From the NCBI GenBank assembly GCA_041394265.1, contig JAWKIO010000005.1, forward strand, positions 4,278,001 to 4,342,000: 64,000 nt of DNA, written 5' to 3'. The stretch is from Acidimicrobiales bacterium. GTDB taxonomy: Bacteria > Actinomycetota > Acidimicrobiia > Acidimicrobiales > SZUA-35. The notes beneath the pieces are model-generated. The model was not told the DNA's origin and did not search any database. It saw only the letters and a program-made list of their open reading frames with translations. The position numbers and the translations under genes are program-made. Below, piece after piece: positions 7,952 through 15,928 of the stretch; positions within the stretch are counted from its first letter, which is position 1; each line of letters starts with the position of its first letter.

Positions 7952-8100
7952 CGCACTTCCTCGGTGTTCGTGCGGGCGCCCTGGAATCGATCGATCTCGC
8001 GCATGTAATCCTCGTGTGCGCTGCCGATTTCGTTGCCGTAGTCATCCATCCGCGGCCTCTCCCGCCACTCGTCTTCCGTCTCGATCCGGACCGGCTCCAT
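7948..8100 (-). CDS. Short acidic hypothetical protein
   Basis: The 50-residue product begins MEPVRIETEDEWRERPRMDD and is strongly charged. The ATG at 8100 has an AGGAGG about nine bases upstream, better than the alternative at 8154. Its TGA overlaps the next ATG. It is the first gene of the four-gene minus-strand operon that reads away from the dyad at 8146-8181. No family is recognised. Confidence 0.6.
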   Translation of the reverse strand: MEPVRIETEDEWRERPRMDDYGNEIGSAHEDYMREIDRFQGARTNTEEVR

Positions 8101-8145
8101 GCCGTGAACCTCCTGTGTCAATCGATGCGGAGATGCATCAACAGA

Positions 8146-8181
8146 TCTTGACACTCGCGCAATCCAGCTGGCTTGTCAAGA
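8146..8181. promoter_or_regulatory. Divergent dyad with two -35-like arms
   Basis: TCTTGACA (8146-8153) and TGTCAAGA (8174-8181) form a perfect eight-base inverted repeat with a 20-base gap. Each arm contains a TTGACA box pointing outward to one of the divergent transcription units (8100 leftward, 8213 rightward). Neither has a strong -10 box at standard spacing. It may therefore be an activated divergent promoter or an operator. Confidence 0.45.
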
Positions 8182-8212
8182 CTCAAGGAACGTTGATGAG
8201 TCGTGAGGTGAT

Positions 8213-8857
8213 GTGGTAGATTCGCCTGATCTGGAGAACGTGCTCGAGATTTCAGGGGGTTCGATGACGACAGAGGGTGATGGGACAATCGCCCGGCTGA
8301 TGGCCGAGGTGGTTGCCGCAACGGATCGGGATCCTGATTCGGCTGAAGATGTGAGGCGAGCCGAGCCTTCCAGCCGCGAGGTATTCGAGTTCATCGTGGG
8401 TCGAGTCGTACCTGGCTACATAAACAGGGAGGCGCTTAGGGCCGAGAGAGGCGAACTTCCCTGGCAACAGGCGGCGTATCCGCTGACAGCAGTGGAAGAA
8501 GATCAGAAATATCGCGAGTTGCTCGAAGGAATAGCGACTACGCTCATAAATAACATTGCGAACGCCGTCGAACACCTCGTCAATCCATTCACCGGAGAAC
8601 ACCTGGATATTCGAACGGACGAAGCTCCACCAACAAGCCCCCGAGAGTTCCGGCGATGGATGGTCGAACAGGAATTGGCTATGCAGGAGTCGATTAAGCG
8701 GGCTGCAAGGGTGGCTGTCGAGTTATCCGAATCTGCAGAATCGTTGGCTCAGCTCTGGGTGGTTGCCGGGCGCACAAGCGGAATGACTTGGCGTCAGGTC
8801 GCGGACTTGACCGGTGTCTCGCCTCAAGCAGCACAGCAGCGCTATAAAGACCTATAG
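8213..8857 (+). CDS. HTH-domain protein, paralogue A
   Basis: The 214-residue protein has an unrecognised N-terminal part with a helical core (YRELLEGIATTLINNIANAV). Its C-terminal mini-domain reads GMTWRQVADLTGVSPQAAQQRY, a sigma-like or MarR-like helix-turn-helix common in actinobacterial regulators. The GTG at 8213 follows a GAGG; an ATG at 8264 is an alternative start. Its C-terminus is nearly the same as that of the next gene (TWRQV then SPQAAQQRY), so the two are paralogues or domain-swapped relatives. A regulatory role is likely but its target is unknown. Confidence 0.65.
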   Translation: MVDSPDLENVLEISGGSMTTEGDGTIARLMAEVVAATDRDPDSAEDVRRAEPSSREVFEFIVGRVVPGYINREALRAERGELPWQQAAYPLTAVEEDQKYRELLEGIATTLINNIANAVEHLVNPFTGEHLDIRTDEAPPTSPREFRRWMVEQELAMQESIKRAARVAVELSESAESLAQLWVVAGRTSGMTWRQVADLTGVSPQAAQQRYKDL

Positions 8858-8916
8858 TTCTTGACATTTTTAACTGAATGTGAGACCGTAGCCATTGTTA
8901 ATGGGGCAATCGTGTC

Positions 8917-9213
8917 TTGCCAGATTCCGATCTACAACAGTTTCAGCAGTTCATGGAAGAGCGTTTGTCGTACTTTCTTGAGGTGTCAGCTGGTGTCTCG
9001 GAGTTGAATGCCCTCGATTCGGATTTCCGCGAGACCGTGGCAGAATCGATGGCCGCAAGAATCGAAGCGACGGCCCAGATGAGGGACGCAGCCGCGGCCA
9101 TGGTGACGCTTTGCGTTGATCAAGCTCGGAGCGCAGGTCTGACCTGGCGACAAGTCGGCGACTCACTGCACACGAGTCCGCAGGCTGCTCAGCAGCGCTA
9201 CGGGCGAGATTGA
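8917..9213 (+). CDS. HTH-domain protein, paralogue B
   Basis: This roughly 98-residue protein consists of a helical N-terminus and the same C-terminal HTH as the preceding gene (GLTWRQVGDSLHTSPQAAQQRY). The frame opens with TTG at 8917; an ATG at 8953, which removes 12 residues, is an equally good start. TTGACA at 8862-8867 may be part of its own promoter. The function is unknown. Confidence 0.6.
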   Translation: MPDSDLQQFQQFMEERLSYFLEVSAGVSELNALDSDFRETVAESMAARIEATAQMRDAAAAMVTLCVDQARSAGLTWRQVGDSLHTSPQAAQQRYGRD

Positions 9214-9794
9214 GTCTGGGTTCGACCCGCAACTACGTGGAGTCAAGATCCCCGATTGCTGAGCGTCGTTTCGTGTAGTGCCGACTCGACGCCGGCAAGT
9301 GGGGGAACCGTCGACTTCGTCCAGGTCACTCGATGGGGAACTGGAACGTGTTGTCGCTCTCGTTCGCGGTTGGCTCGACTGCTACTGAGGGGCCATCGGG
9401 CAGAGGGATGTCGAGTTCAAGGTCGAGGGGCTGATCAAGCTGGCGCAATAGGGCCCTGGGCTAGAACGGGAAACGCGAGGTGTTTGACGCACAGAACGGG
9501 TGAATCCGAGTCAGCGATGCAACTCCGCCCTGTTCACGCCCCAGGGCAGCTGGACAGGCCGACCAGTCGAGACCTGAACTGCTGACCAAACTCAGCAAAG
9601 TTCGCAAAGCTAGCGCTTGGATGGTGTACATAGAGAGCCTCACCGCTACGGAGCCCGCATGTCGGTAAGGGAGGGATCACGCGTCTGGCGGTAGTCTTCG
9701 GCGAGAAAGGACGCGACGCCAGGCAGGGCGAAGCGGACAACCCGAACGCAACGCTATCGGCACTGCATGGCGCTGCTTGCTGTACGGTCTTGCT
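9214..9794. other. Gene-free gap with a chromosomal-type repeat
   Basis: I see no convincing gene here. One frame has short peptide-like runs (ELERVVALVRGWLDCY, stop, then QRDVEFKVEGLIKLA) that could be the remains of a decayed gene. TGACGCACAGAACGGG at 9485-9500 is an exact reverse complement of bases 39946-39961 inside the nested repeat near rnpB. The end of the gap carries the promoter of the DUF4062 gene. Confidence 0.5.
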
Positions 9795-10847
9795 ATGAGA
9801 GTCGGTCCCTCCCAAGAGGTTCGTTACCAAGTCTTCATCAGTTCGACGTTCTTGGACTTGCAGGATGCGCGCGAGGAAGCGATTCAAGCGATTCTGGAGC
9901 TTGACTGCTTCCCAGCTGGGATGGAGTTGTTCCCGGCGGCCAACGATGAGAAGTGGGATCTCATCAAGGCTGTCATCGACGACAGTGACTACTACATCCT
10001 AATTGTCGGCGGTCGGTATGGATCGGTGGACGAGGAGGGGATTAGCTTCACAGAGAAGGAGTACGACTACGCTGTCGAGACTGGAACTCCGGTTTTGGCA
10101 TTCCTGCATGCTGATCCTGACGGCTTGCCGAAGCGTGACACCGAAGCCGACGGGGAGGGAAGCGCCAGGCTGGACCAGTTCCGTGAGAAGGTCTCGCTGC
10201 GGATGTGCAAATACTGGTCGACGCCAGCTGAACTGGGCTCCGTCGTGTCGAGGAGCCTCATCAAGACCATGAAGAACTCGCCCGCCAAAGGCTGGGTGCG
10301 CGCCGATCAGGCGATGACCTCGGACCAGATCGTGGAGATGGAACAACTGCGTCGCCAGGTAGCTGAGTTTGAAAAGGAAAGGTTTGAAGAGGGCTCTCAC
10401 GTACCAGATGGCATTGATGAGTTCGCGCAGGGAGCCGATGAGACTGAGCTGACTTATGGATTCAAGGCGACCGGTTCGGGATTTATCGCTGACGAGTACG
10501 TGTCCGCTGACGAATTCACGTGGGATGGTATCTTCTCCTACCTTGGACCGGCCATGTTCGACGAGGCTTCGGAGACGTCGCTGCGGTCTCTCGTGAACAA
10601 GATGTTGGAAGAGCAGACGATTGAACGCAACCAGAAAGAGATCGATGGAGGAAACTCGACAGCTGAACTATGGGGATTCTTGATTGACAATGCTTCCTTC
10701 GACAAGGTCAAGGTTCAGCTCGTTGCTCTGGGACTCATGTCCAAAAGCGTCAAGCGGCATGGTGTTAATGACAAGAACACCTATTGGTCGCTAACTCCTT
10801 ATGGTGAGCAGTATGTAATGAGGTTGAAGGCTGAGCGTCGCGAATAG
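9795..10847 (+). CDS. DUF4062-domain (TIR-like) protein, probable defence gene
   Basis: Residues about 10-95 match the DUF4062 pattern: YQVFISSTFLDLQDAREEAI, then FPAGMELFPAANDEKWDLIK, DSDYYILIVGGRYGS and FTEKEYDYAVETGTPVLAFL. DUF4062 folds like TIR domains and is often joined to effector or sensor domains in defence genes. The C-terminal 150 residues are unrecognised and end in a winged-helix-like segment (YWSLTPYGEQYVMRL). I prefer the ATG at 9795 over the frame start at 9777. It lies upstream of the qat operon in the same direction but is separated by 246 bases and a new promoter. It is probably an independent or accessory defence gene. Confidence 0.72.
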   Translation: MRVGPSQEVRYQVFISSTFLDLQDAREEAIQAILELDCFPAGMELFPAANDEKWDLIKAVIDDSDYYILIVGGRYGSVDEEGISFTEKEYDYAVETGTPVLAFLHADPDGLPKRDTEADGEGSARLDQFREKVSLRMCKYWSTPAELGSVVSRSLIKTMKNSPAKGWVRADQAMTSDQIVEMEQLRRQVAEFEKERFEEGSHVPDGIDEFAQGADETELTYGFKATGSGFIADEYVSADEFTWDGIFSYLGPAMFDEASETSLRSLVNKMLEEQTIERNQKEIDGGNSTAELWGFLIDNASFDKVKVQLVALGLMSKSVKRHGVNDKNTYWSLTPYGEQYVMRLKAERRE

Positions 10848-11040
10848 TGACGGTTCGACGGATTCCGCGAAGATAGCCAAGCCGTAGTCTGACACCCATC
10901 TGTGTCGTTGCGCAGTACTTTACCCGTCGGGTCGATCTCGAGATTCGGCGGCCGGGGATCGGCTGGTGCTTCCAGGAGAACCGGTTACCTCAGACGCATA
11001 CGACGACGTCGGCGAAGGATCTGTCTGTACTTGTTGAAGC

Positions 11041-11088
11041 TTCGCTATGCACTTGAAACATGAGATAATGGGTGTAACTAACAGGGAG
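11041..11088 (+). promoter_or_regulatory. Promoter and ribosome binding site of the qat operon
   Basis: GATAAT (11064-11069) is a near-consensus -10 box with TTCGCT (11041-11046) 17 bases upstream. AGGGAG at 11083-11088 precedes the qatA ATG at 11094 by five bases. No second promoter is needed because the four qat genes overlap. Confidence 0.55.
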
Positions 11089-11093
11089 TAGCA

Positions 11094-12995
11094 ATGCCAG
11101 GACAAGTTCAACTCTGGTCAGACGAGCCATCCTATGTGGATCTGCTGGCGTTTGGGGCGATTGCCGAGACTGCGGTGGAAGCAGTTCTCGACGATGATCT
11201 CGACCCGGTTGCTCTGGGTGTTTCAGGGCCGTGGGGGAGTGGCAAGAGTACTGTCCTGAAGCTGCTGAAACGGGAACTTGAGGCTCGTCTAACCCACGAG
11301 GACCAGCAGCTGCTTGTGGTCGAAACGGATCCTTGGCGCTATGACCCAACCGTTGGCGCGAAGGGTACTCTAATTGGTGAGGTTCTTGGGGCACTAAACG
11401 CGGAACTGCTCCGAACCGACGGTCTGTCAGGCGACGTTGAGGGGAAGCTAAGGCGGCTGGCGAAGCGGGTCAACTGGGTGAAAGCCGTGAAGCTCGCTGC
11501 GAAGACGTCGATAACGCTGCAGCTGCCGAGCATCGACAGCTTGTCTGATCTAATCAGCGAAAATGACCTTGAGGCCGAAGGTGTAAAGAGTCTCGATGAG
11601 TTTAAGGCTGACTTCGAAGATCTTCTGAATGACCCCGCTCTTAGTCATGTAGTGAGGGTGGTTGTTCTTGTCGATGATCTCGACCGTTGTTTGCCCGAGA
11701 CGGTTGTCGAGACTCTTGAGACTATGCGGCTGTTCTTGTCTGTTCCGAAGATGTCATTTGTCATTGCGGCGGATGAGGACAGGGTCGCAGATGCGCTGAG
11801 GAATCGTTTTCCGAATACGCCAGAGTCGAGTGATGGAGAAGACCCCGCAAAGCTCTACCTCCACAAGATCGTGCAGACGACTCTCAGGCTGCCTTCGCTG
11901 AGTAGATTCGATACTGAGGCCTTCCTTCTGCTGCTGCTTCTGCAGAAGCGCTCAGTGCAAACGCTAAATGAGGAGCAATTCACTCAGATTTTGGACTCAT
12001 GCACTGAACTACGGACCAAGGCTGAGAAGCTGGACACTGTTGCAGTCCCTACCGGCATCGACCTTTCGAGAGAGCTTCAGTTCGCTGCGAGGCTTACGCC
12101 GATCCTATATGAGAAGCTTCATGGTAGCCCTCGTCGGGTGAAGCGGTTTCTTAACGACCTCAACGTGAGGGTGTCGATAGCGTCACGACGTGGTATCGAG
12201 CTGGAATTGGACGTGGTGGCCAAATTGATGATTCTAGAGTTGCTCCTGCAGGGAGACTTCAGGACTGCACTTAATTGGCTTGCGACAGGAGAACTGCGGT
12301 CGAAGCTGGCTGAACTGGAGAGTCAGGCGGGGAGGCCTTCTGCAGGCTCGATGGCCGTAGAAGCTGCGATTGCCGAGCTTGAGCCGGTTGTCGTGGAGTC
12401 GTCGGAAGAGAAGAGAAGGCAAAAGGCTGGGAGCAAGCCTGCGGCAATTGTGGTTGCCGAGCCAGAGAAGTCCGACCAATTTTCGGAGGACCTACTCCGT
12501 TGGGCGAAGCTTCCGCCAGCGCTTAGCGAGGTCGATCTCAGTCCATATCTTCACTTGGCGGCGTCGTTCACCGCAACGCCGCTCATTGACTCAGGGCTTC
12601 CCGAACGCTTGCGTGATCTCGGTGCAAATTTGCTGTCGTCGAGCCGAACGGCACAGAAGTCAGTCACGGACGAAGATTTGCTGGCCTTGTCGGAGTCTGA
12701 TGCGACGGCACTCATCCAGCATCTCGGTCGTATGGCACGAGATCGCCCCGCGGACCTGATTTCCGGAGTTGGAGGCATCTTGCGCGTTGCCAGGCTATCG
12801 AAACTGGAGGAGCGAGCGAAGCGAGCTTTGCTGTCGGTTCCTGCTAAGGACGTTAAAGCTCCAGTGGTCCTGCTCTTTGGGCATGAGGACGCCAAGACTT
12901 ACGGCGATGTGCTGCAGCATTGGTCCGATGGATCGACCGAGGACTCGGTAAAAACAGCTGTTGGCGCCCAGCGAAACCAGAGGGTCAAGAGCTAA
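11094..12995 (+). CDS. qatA: QatA, KAP-family P-loop ATPase of the Qat anti-phage system
   Basis: The 633-residue protein has a Walker A motif GPWGSGKST at residues 45-53 and the KAP-family DPWRYDPTVG segment. A Walker B/arginine region VVVLVDDLDRCLPETVVETL follows near residue 190, and then the FVIAADEDRVADAL strand. KAP NTPases are used in several defence systems. Identity as QatA rests on the gene order: ATPase, small QatB-like protein, QueC-like protein, TatD-like nuclease. The codon use of this operon is visibly less GC-rich than the host genes to the right, which suggests transfer. Its TAA overlaps the qatB ATG. Confidence 0.9.
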   Translation: MPGQVQLWSDEPSYVDLLAFGAIAETAVEAVLDDDLDPVALGVSGPWGSGKSTVLKLLKRELEARLTHEDQQLLVVETDPWRYDPTVGAKGTLIGEVLGALNAELLRTDGLSGDVEGKLRRLAKRVNWVKAVKLAAKTSITLQLPSIDSLSDLISENDLEAEGVKSLDEFKADFEDLLNDPALSHVVRVVVLVDDLDRCLPETVVETLETMRLFLSVPKMSFVIAADEDRVADALRNRFPNTPESSDGEDPAKLYLHKIVQTTLRLPSLSRFDTEAFLLLLLLQKRSVQTLNEEQFTQILDSCTELRTKAEKLDTVAVPTGIDLSRELQFAARLTPILYEKLHGSPRRVKRFLNDLNVRVSIASRRGIELELDVVAKLMILELLLQGDFRTALNWLATGELRSKLAELESQAGRPSAGSMAVEAAIAELEPVVVESSEEKRRQKAGSKPAAIVVAEPEKSDQFSEDLLRWAKLPPALSEVDLSPYLHLAASFTATPLIDSGLPERLRDLGANLLSSSRTAQKSVTDEDLLALSESDATALIQHLGRMARDRPADLISGVGGILRVARLSKLEERAKRALLSVPAKDVKAPVVLLFGHEDAKTYGDVLQHWSDGSTEDSVKTAVGAQRNQRVKS

Positions 12996-13834
12996 TGGGT
13001 ACGAGTGGTGCGTACACAGGCGCGGGTGGAACAGCAGGCAAGGAGGTGGCCGAAGGTCTCGGAGAGTGGATCGATTCCCTGCCTAGCGCCCCGCCGGGAG
13101 GTGATGAGACTTCAGATGGATCGACCAATCCCGATTCAGACCGTCCGATAACCCAGCTATCGCCGAGGGTGGTCACCGGGCTCATGGGTCTCTTGCGGCC
13201 GCGAGGTAGGTCTTCCGGATCCGCAGACGGACCCGGTGCAGGTGGAGGCGCAGGCCGGGGCGGTCGGGGTATTGCTAGTTCTGGTGGTAGTAAGACAAGA
13301 GCCGGGTCAGGCCGGTCGACGCAACGTTTGTCAGCTGTTGGCGGACGGGCAGCAGCGGGTGCATATGCCTTCGCTCGCGGGGATGTCGCTGGACTCCAAC
13401 GACTAGGTCTCGATTACGCCGAACTAAGCGCACTTAATGACCCCCTAGAGGTGACTCGTCGAATCGTCGATGCGGTGTGTGGTGAGCGGGCCGAAAACAA
13501 ACTTGAGAGCGAAGAGGAGCGTTACGTAGCTGCTGCGGTGGCGGATTGGATCCTTGTAGAAAATCAGCGGGGCTCGATTCTTGAGCCGGACGACATCGCT
13601 CGGTACACGATCGCAACGGTTATAGCGGAGGTTCTCAGTTCTGAGTTGGCTGTAGCACTTCGCGAACGCCCTGATGAGGTTAGGGCGGTTGCCGAAGACG
13701 AGCTGCGTGATGCTGCGTCAGTCCTTGCTGGGCAAGCGGATCTGACAGCGACAGGGGCTTCGGAGCTCCAACTCACAACCGCCATCGAGGATGGAATCGA
13801 GAAGCTGCGGATGATCTACGGAGCGAGCGCATGA
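12995..13834 (+). CDS. qatB: QatB component of the Qat anti-phage system
   Basis: The 279-residue protein starts at 12995 within the qatA stop (TAATG). It begins MGTSGAYTGAGGTAGKEVAE, followed by a disordered Gly/Ser/Arg-rich stretch (about residues 60-110). A helical domain ARGDVAGLQRLGLDYAELSA comes next, and the acidic C-terminal half contains ESEEERYVAAAVADWILVEN. This glycine-rich start and helical tail fit QatB, whose biochemical role is not established. The identification depends on its position between qatA and qatC. Confidence 0.85.
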   Translation: MGTSGAYTGAGGTAGKEVAEGLGEWIDSLPSAPPGGDETSDGSTNPDSDRPITQLSPRVVTGLMGLLRPRGRSSGSADGPGAGGGAGRGGRGIASSGGSKTRAGSGRSTQRLSAVGGRAAAGAYAFARGDVAGLQRLGLDYAELSALNDPLEVTRRIVDAVCGERAENKLESEEERYVAAAVADWILVENQRGSILEPDDIARYTIATVIAEVLSSELAVALRERPDEVRAVAEDELRDAASVLAGQADLTATGASELQLTTAIEDGIEKLRMIYGASA

Positions 13835-15132
13835 CTTTCGAGTACGAACTGAAACTCACAGAACGGTCGAACCCGAGCAGCGATGACCCTTCTCGTACCT
13901 TCTATTGGCCGCCGCCCACCGGTGCGTCCAGCTTCTTATCGCCCTTCGGACCCGACCTAGGGACTGTGGGCGCAGCGAACGTGCTCAACGTTGATCTGGT
14001 TCGGTTGGCAGTTCTTGTTCTCGCCGCAGATCGCTCGTCATTGCGCAGAGTTGGATCTACGAACTGGTCGAGTCGAGACTTTTCGCTCATCATCCCTGTC
14101 TCGGACAAGAACATCTGGGATGCGGCGAGTGACGAAGTTGAACAGCTGCTCGGTTTTCTAACTGGGGACAACTGGGAGTTGAGTTTCCGTACAACGCCTC
14201 CTGCGGGTGAGAGGATCAGGCCGTCCTCGGACATGCCTAGACCAGCGCGCGTAGTTCTGATGAGCGGCGGAGCGGACTCTGCGCTAGGTGTGCTGGAGTC
14301 CCGCCTCAAGCTCAGTGCAGATCAATCGCACATACTTGTTTCGCACTTAGGTCTCACCACGTTGTCGCCGATTCAGCGAAGGGTTGCAGAACAGGCAGAG
14401 TCCCTCGCTCCAGGGCCGCTTCAGGAACTGAATCAAGTTCGTCTGACTCGCAAGCGGTATCAGGTCGATGGCTCGAAGTTTCAGAGCGAGACCTCAACGC
14501 GATCACGCTCGTTTCTCTTTCTCGCGCTGGGACTAGCGTATGCCTCCGTTCACGACGTGCCGCTTTGGATTCCTGAGAACGGGTTCGCTTCGCTGAACCC
14601 GCCGCTTGCTTCGAATCGTCGCGGAAGCCTTTCGACCCGGACGACCCACCCAGCATTTATCGAGGGATTGTCGGAAATTCTGAGTCAGGTCGGAGCGCAG
14701 GCCGAGATCGTTAACCCGTTTGCCGGAATGACCAAAGGCCAGATGTTTCGGTCGGCTGCCGACAGGGTTGGGGAGGGAAAGGCCAGCCAGTTCCTTTCGG
14801 CGACCCACTCATGCGGACTGACCGGTCAGCGTTCCAAGGGAGTCCCTCCGACGCTTCAATGCGGAGTCTGCTTCGGCTGCGTAGTGCGACGTGCCTCGTT
14901 CAAGGCAGCTGGAATAGTGGACGCTACGCCCTATGCGACCGCTGATCCGTCCGATGAGCTTCAGAAGTGGCTAGACAAGAATTCAGTTATCCCTGACATG
15001 CGTGGGTTCGTGCGCCGTGGTGTGACGAACCGCGACCTATTGGCCCTCGGTCTCCCGAAGAGTTATCCGATATGGCAGGCTCGTGACTTGTGTGATCGCG
15101 GTGTCGAGGAACTCCGGGGAGTAGTAGGGTGA
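13831..15132 (+). CDS. qatC: QatC, QueC-like PP-loop protein
   Basis: The 433-residue protein has the PP-loop motif SGGADSALG near residue 150. Towards the C-terminus it has a QueC-type zinc site in ATHSCGLTGQ and LQCGVCFGCVVRR. QueC makes 7-cyano-7-deazaguanine; in Qat the QueC homologue is needed for defence, but its substrate is uncertain. The additional N-terminal 140 residues are not found in housekeeping QueC. Start and stop overlap qatB (ATGA) and qatD (GTGA). Confidence 0.9.
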   Translation: MTFEYELKLTERSNPSSDDPSRTFYWPPPTGASSFLSPFGPDLGTVGAANVLNVDLVRLAVLVLAADRSSLRRVGSTNWSSRDFSLIIPVSDKNIWDAASDEVEQLLGFLTGDNWELSFRTTPPAGERIRPSSDMPRPARVVLMSGGADSALGVLESRLKLSADQSHILVSHLGLTTLSPIQRRVAEQAESLAPGPLQELNQVRLTRKRYQVDGSKFQSETSTRSRSFLFLALGLAYASVHDVPLWIPENGFASLNPPLASNRRGSLSTRTTHPAFIEGLSEILSQVGAQAEIVNPFAGMTKGQMFRSAADRVGEGKASQFLSATHSCGLTGQRSKGVPPTLQCGVCFGCVVRRASFKAAGIVDATPYATADPSDELQKWLDKNSVIPDMRGFVRRGVTNRDLLALGLPKSYPIWQARDLCDRGVEELRGVVG

Positions 15133-15908
15133 GGCGGCTTCGTGCTCTCGACCTGCACGCTCATGTCGATGCCGGAATCGAGCCTGCTGAACTGACTGCT
15201 CTTGAAGCTGTGGTGTTTGCGGCGACAAGGTCGCTCGACGAGGCCGAACAGGTGTCGGCTCGCACTGATTCGATGACCATCTGGGGAGTTGGGTGTCACC
15301 CAGGACTTGTCGGGTCTCAAAAGTCCTTCGACGTAGAGCGCTTCCGCGCTCTGATCGGGCAGAGTGCATTCGTCGCTGAGATGGGCCTTGATGGCGGGTC
15401 TCGGGTTCCGATCGAAACTCAGAAGCGAACCCTGGGTGATGCCCTGAGCGTGTTGGTGGATTCGCCACGAATCACCTCACTCCATAGCTACCGAGCAACG
15501 TCCGAGGTGCTAGAGCTGCTCGAGCAGTATCCGCAGGCTGGCGTCGTCCTGCATTGGTGGCTCGGTACAGAAGAGGAAACGCATCGTGCTATTCAACTTG
15601 GATGCTACTTTTCGATCAACCGATCCTCCGTCCGACGAGAGGACTTGCTGAGCCTAATTCCTCTGGAAAGAGTGTTCGCCGAGACGGACCATCCATTCGG
15701 AGACAAGGGTCGAGGGATCCGTCGTCCTGGTGAGGTCAGTGAGGTGGAGACTGCTATCGGCAAGACGCACGGGCTGGCTGCTGCCGATGTCCGGAAGCAG
15801 ACTTGGATCAACCTAAGTAGCCTTGTTTCCGACACGCGGGTTGGACCATTGCTGCCGACCGAGGTTCGGCGTCAGTTGGTAGCGCTAGCCCGGATCTTTC
15901 GTAGCTGA
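15129..15908 (+). CDS. qatD: QatD, TatD-like metal-dependent DNase
   Basis: The 259-residue protein starts with GTG inside the qatC stop. It shows the TatD metal ligands in order: DLHAHVD at the N-terminus, an EMGLDGG segment, SLHSY, VVLHWWLG and ETDHPFGD. TatD enzymes are amidohydrolase-fold nucleases, and in Qat this component is the presumed effector. All expected metal ligands appear present, so it is probably active. It closes the four-gene operon, and an insertion sequence begins about 20 bases after its stop. Confidence 0.9.
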   Translation: MRRLRALDLHAHVDAGIEPAELTALEAVVFAATRSLDEAEQVSARTDSMTIWGVGCHPGLVGSQKSFDVERFRALIGQSAFVAEMGLDGGSRVPIETQKRTLGDALSVLVDSPRITSLHSYRATSEVLELLEQYPQAGVVLHWWLGTEEETHRAIQLGCYFSINRSSVRREDLLSLIPLERVFAETDHPFGDKGRGIRRPGEVSEVETAIGKTHGLAAADVRKQTWINLSSLVSDTRVGPLLPTEVRRQLVALARIFRS

Positions 15909-15928
15909 GGTCTGGGAGGCTCGCGAAA

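Noticed and set aside
9256..9585. 109-codon frame in the gap before DUF4062
   Set aside because: Composition is random, no ribosome binding site or domain is seen, and it contains the dispersed repeat core.
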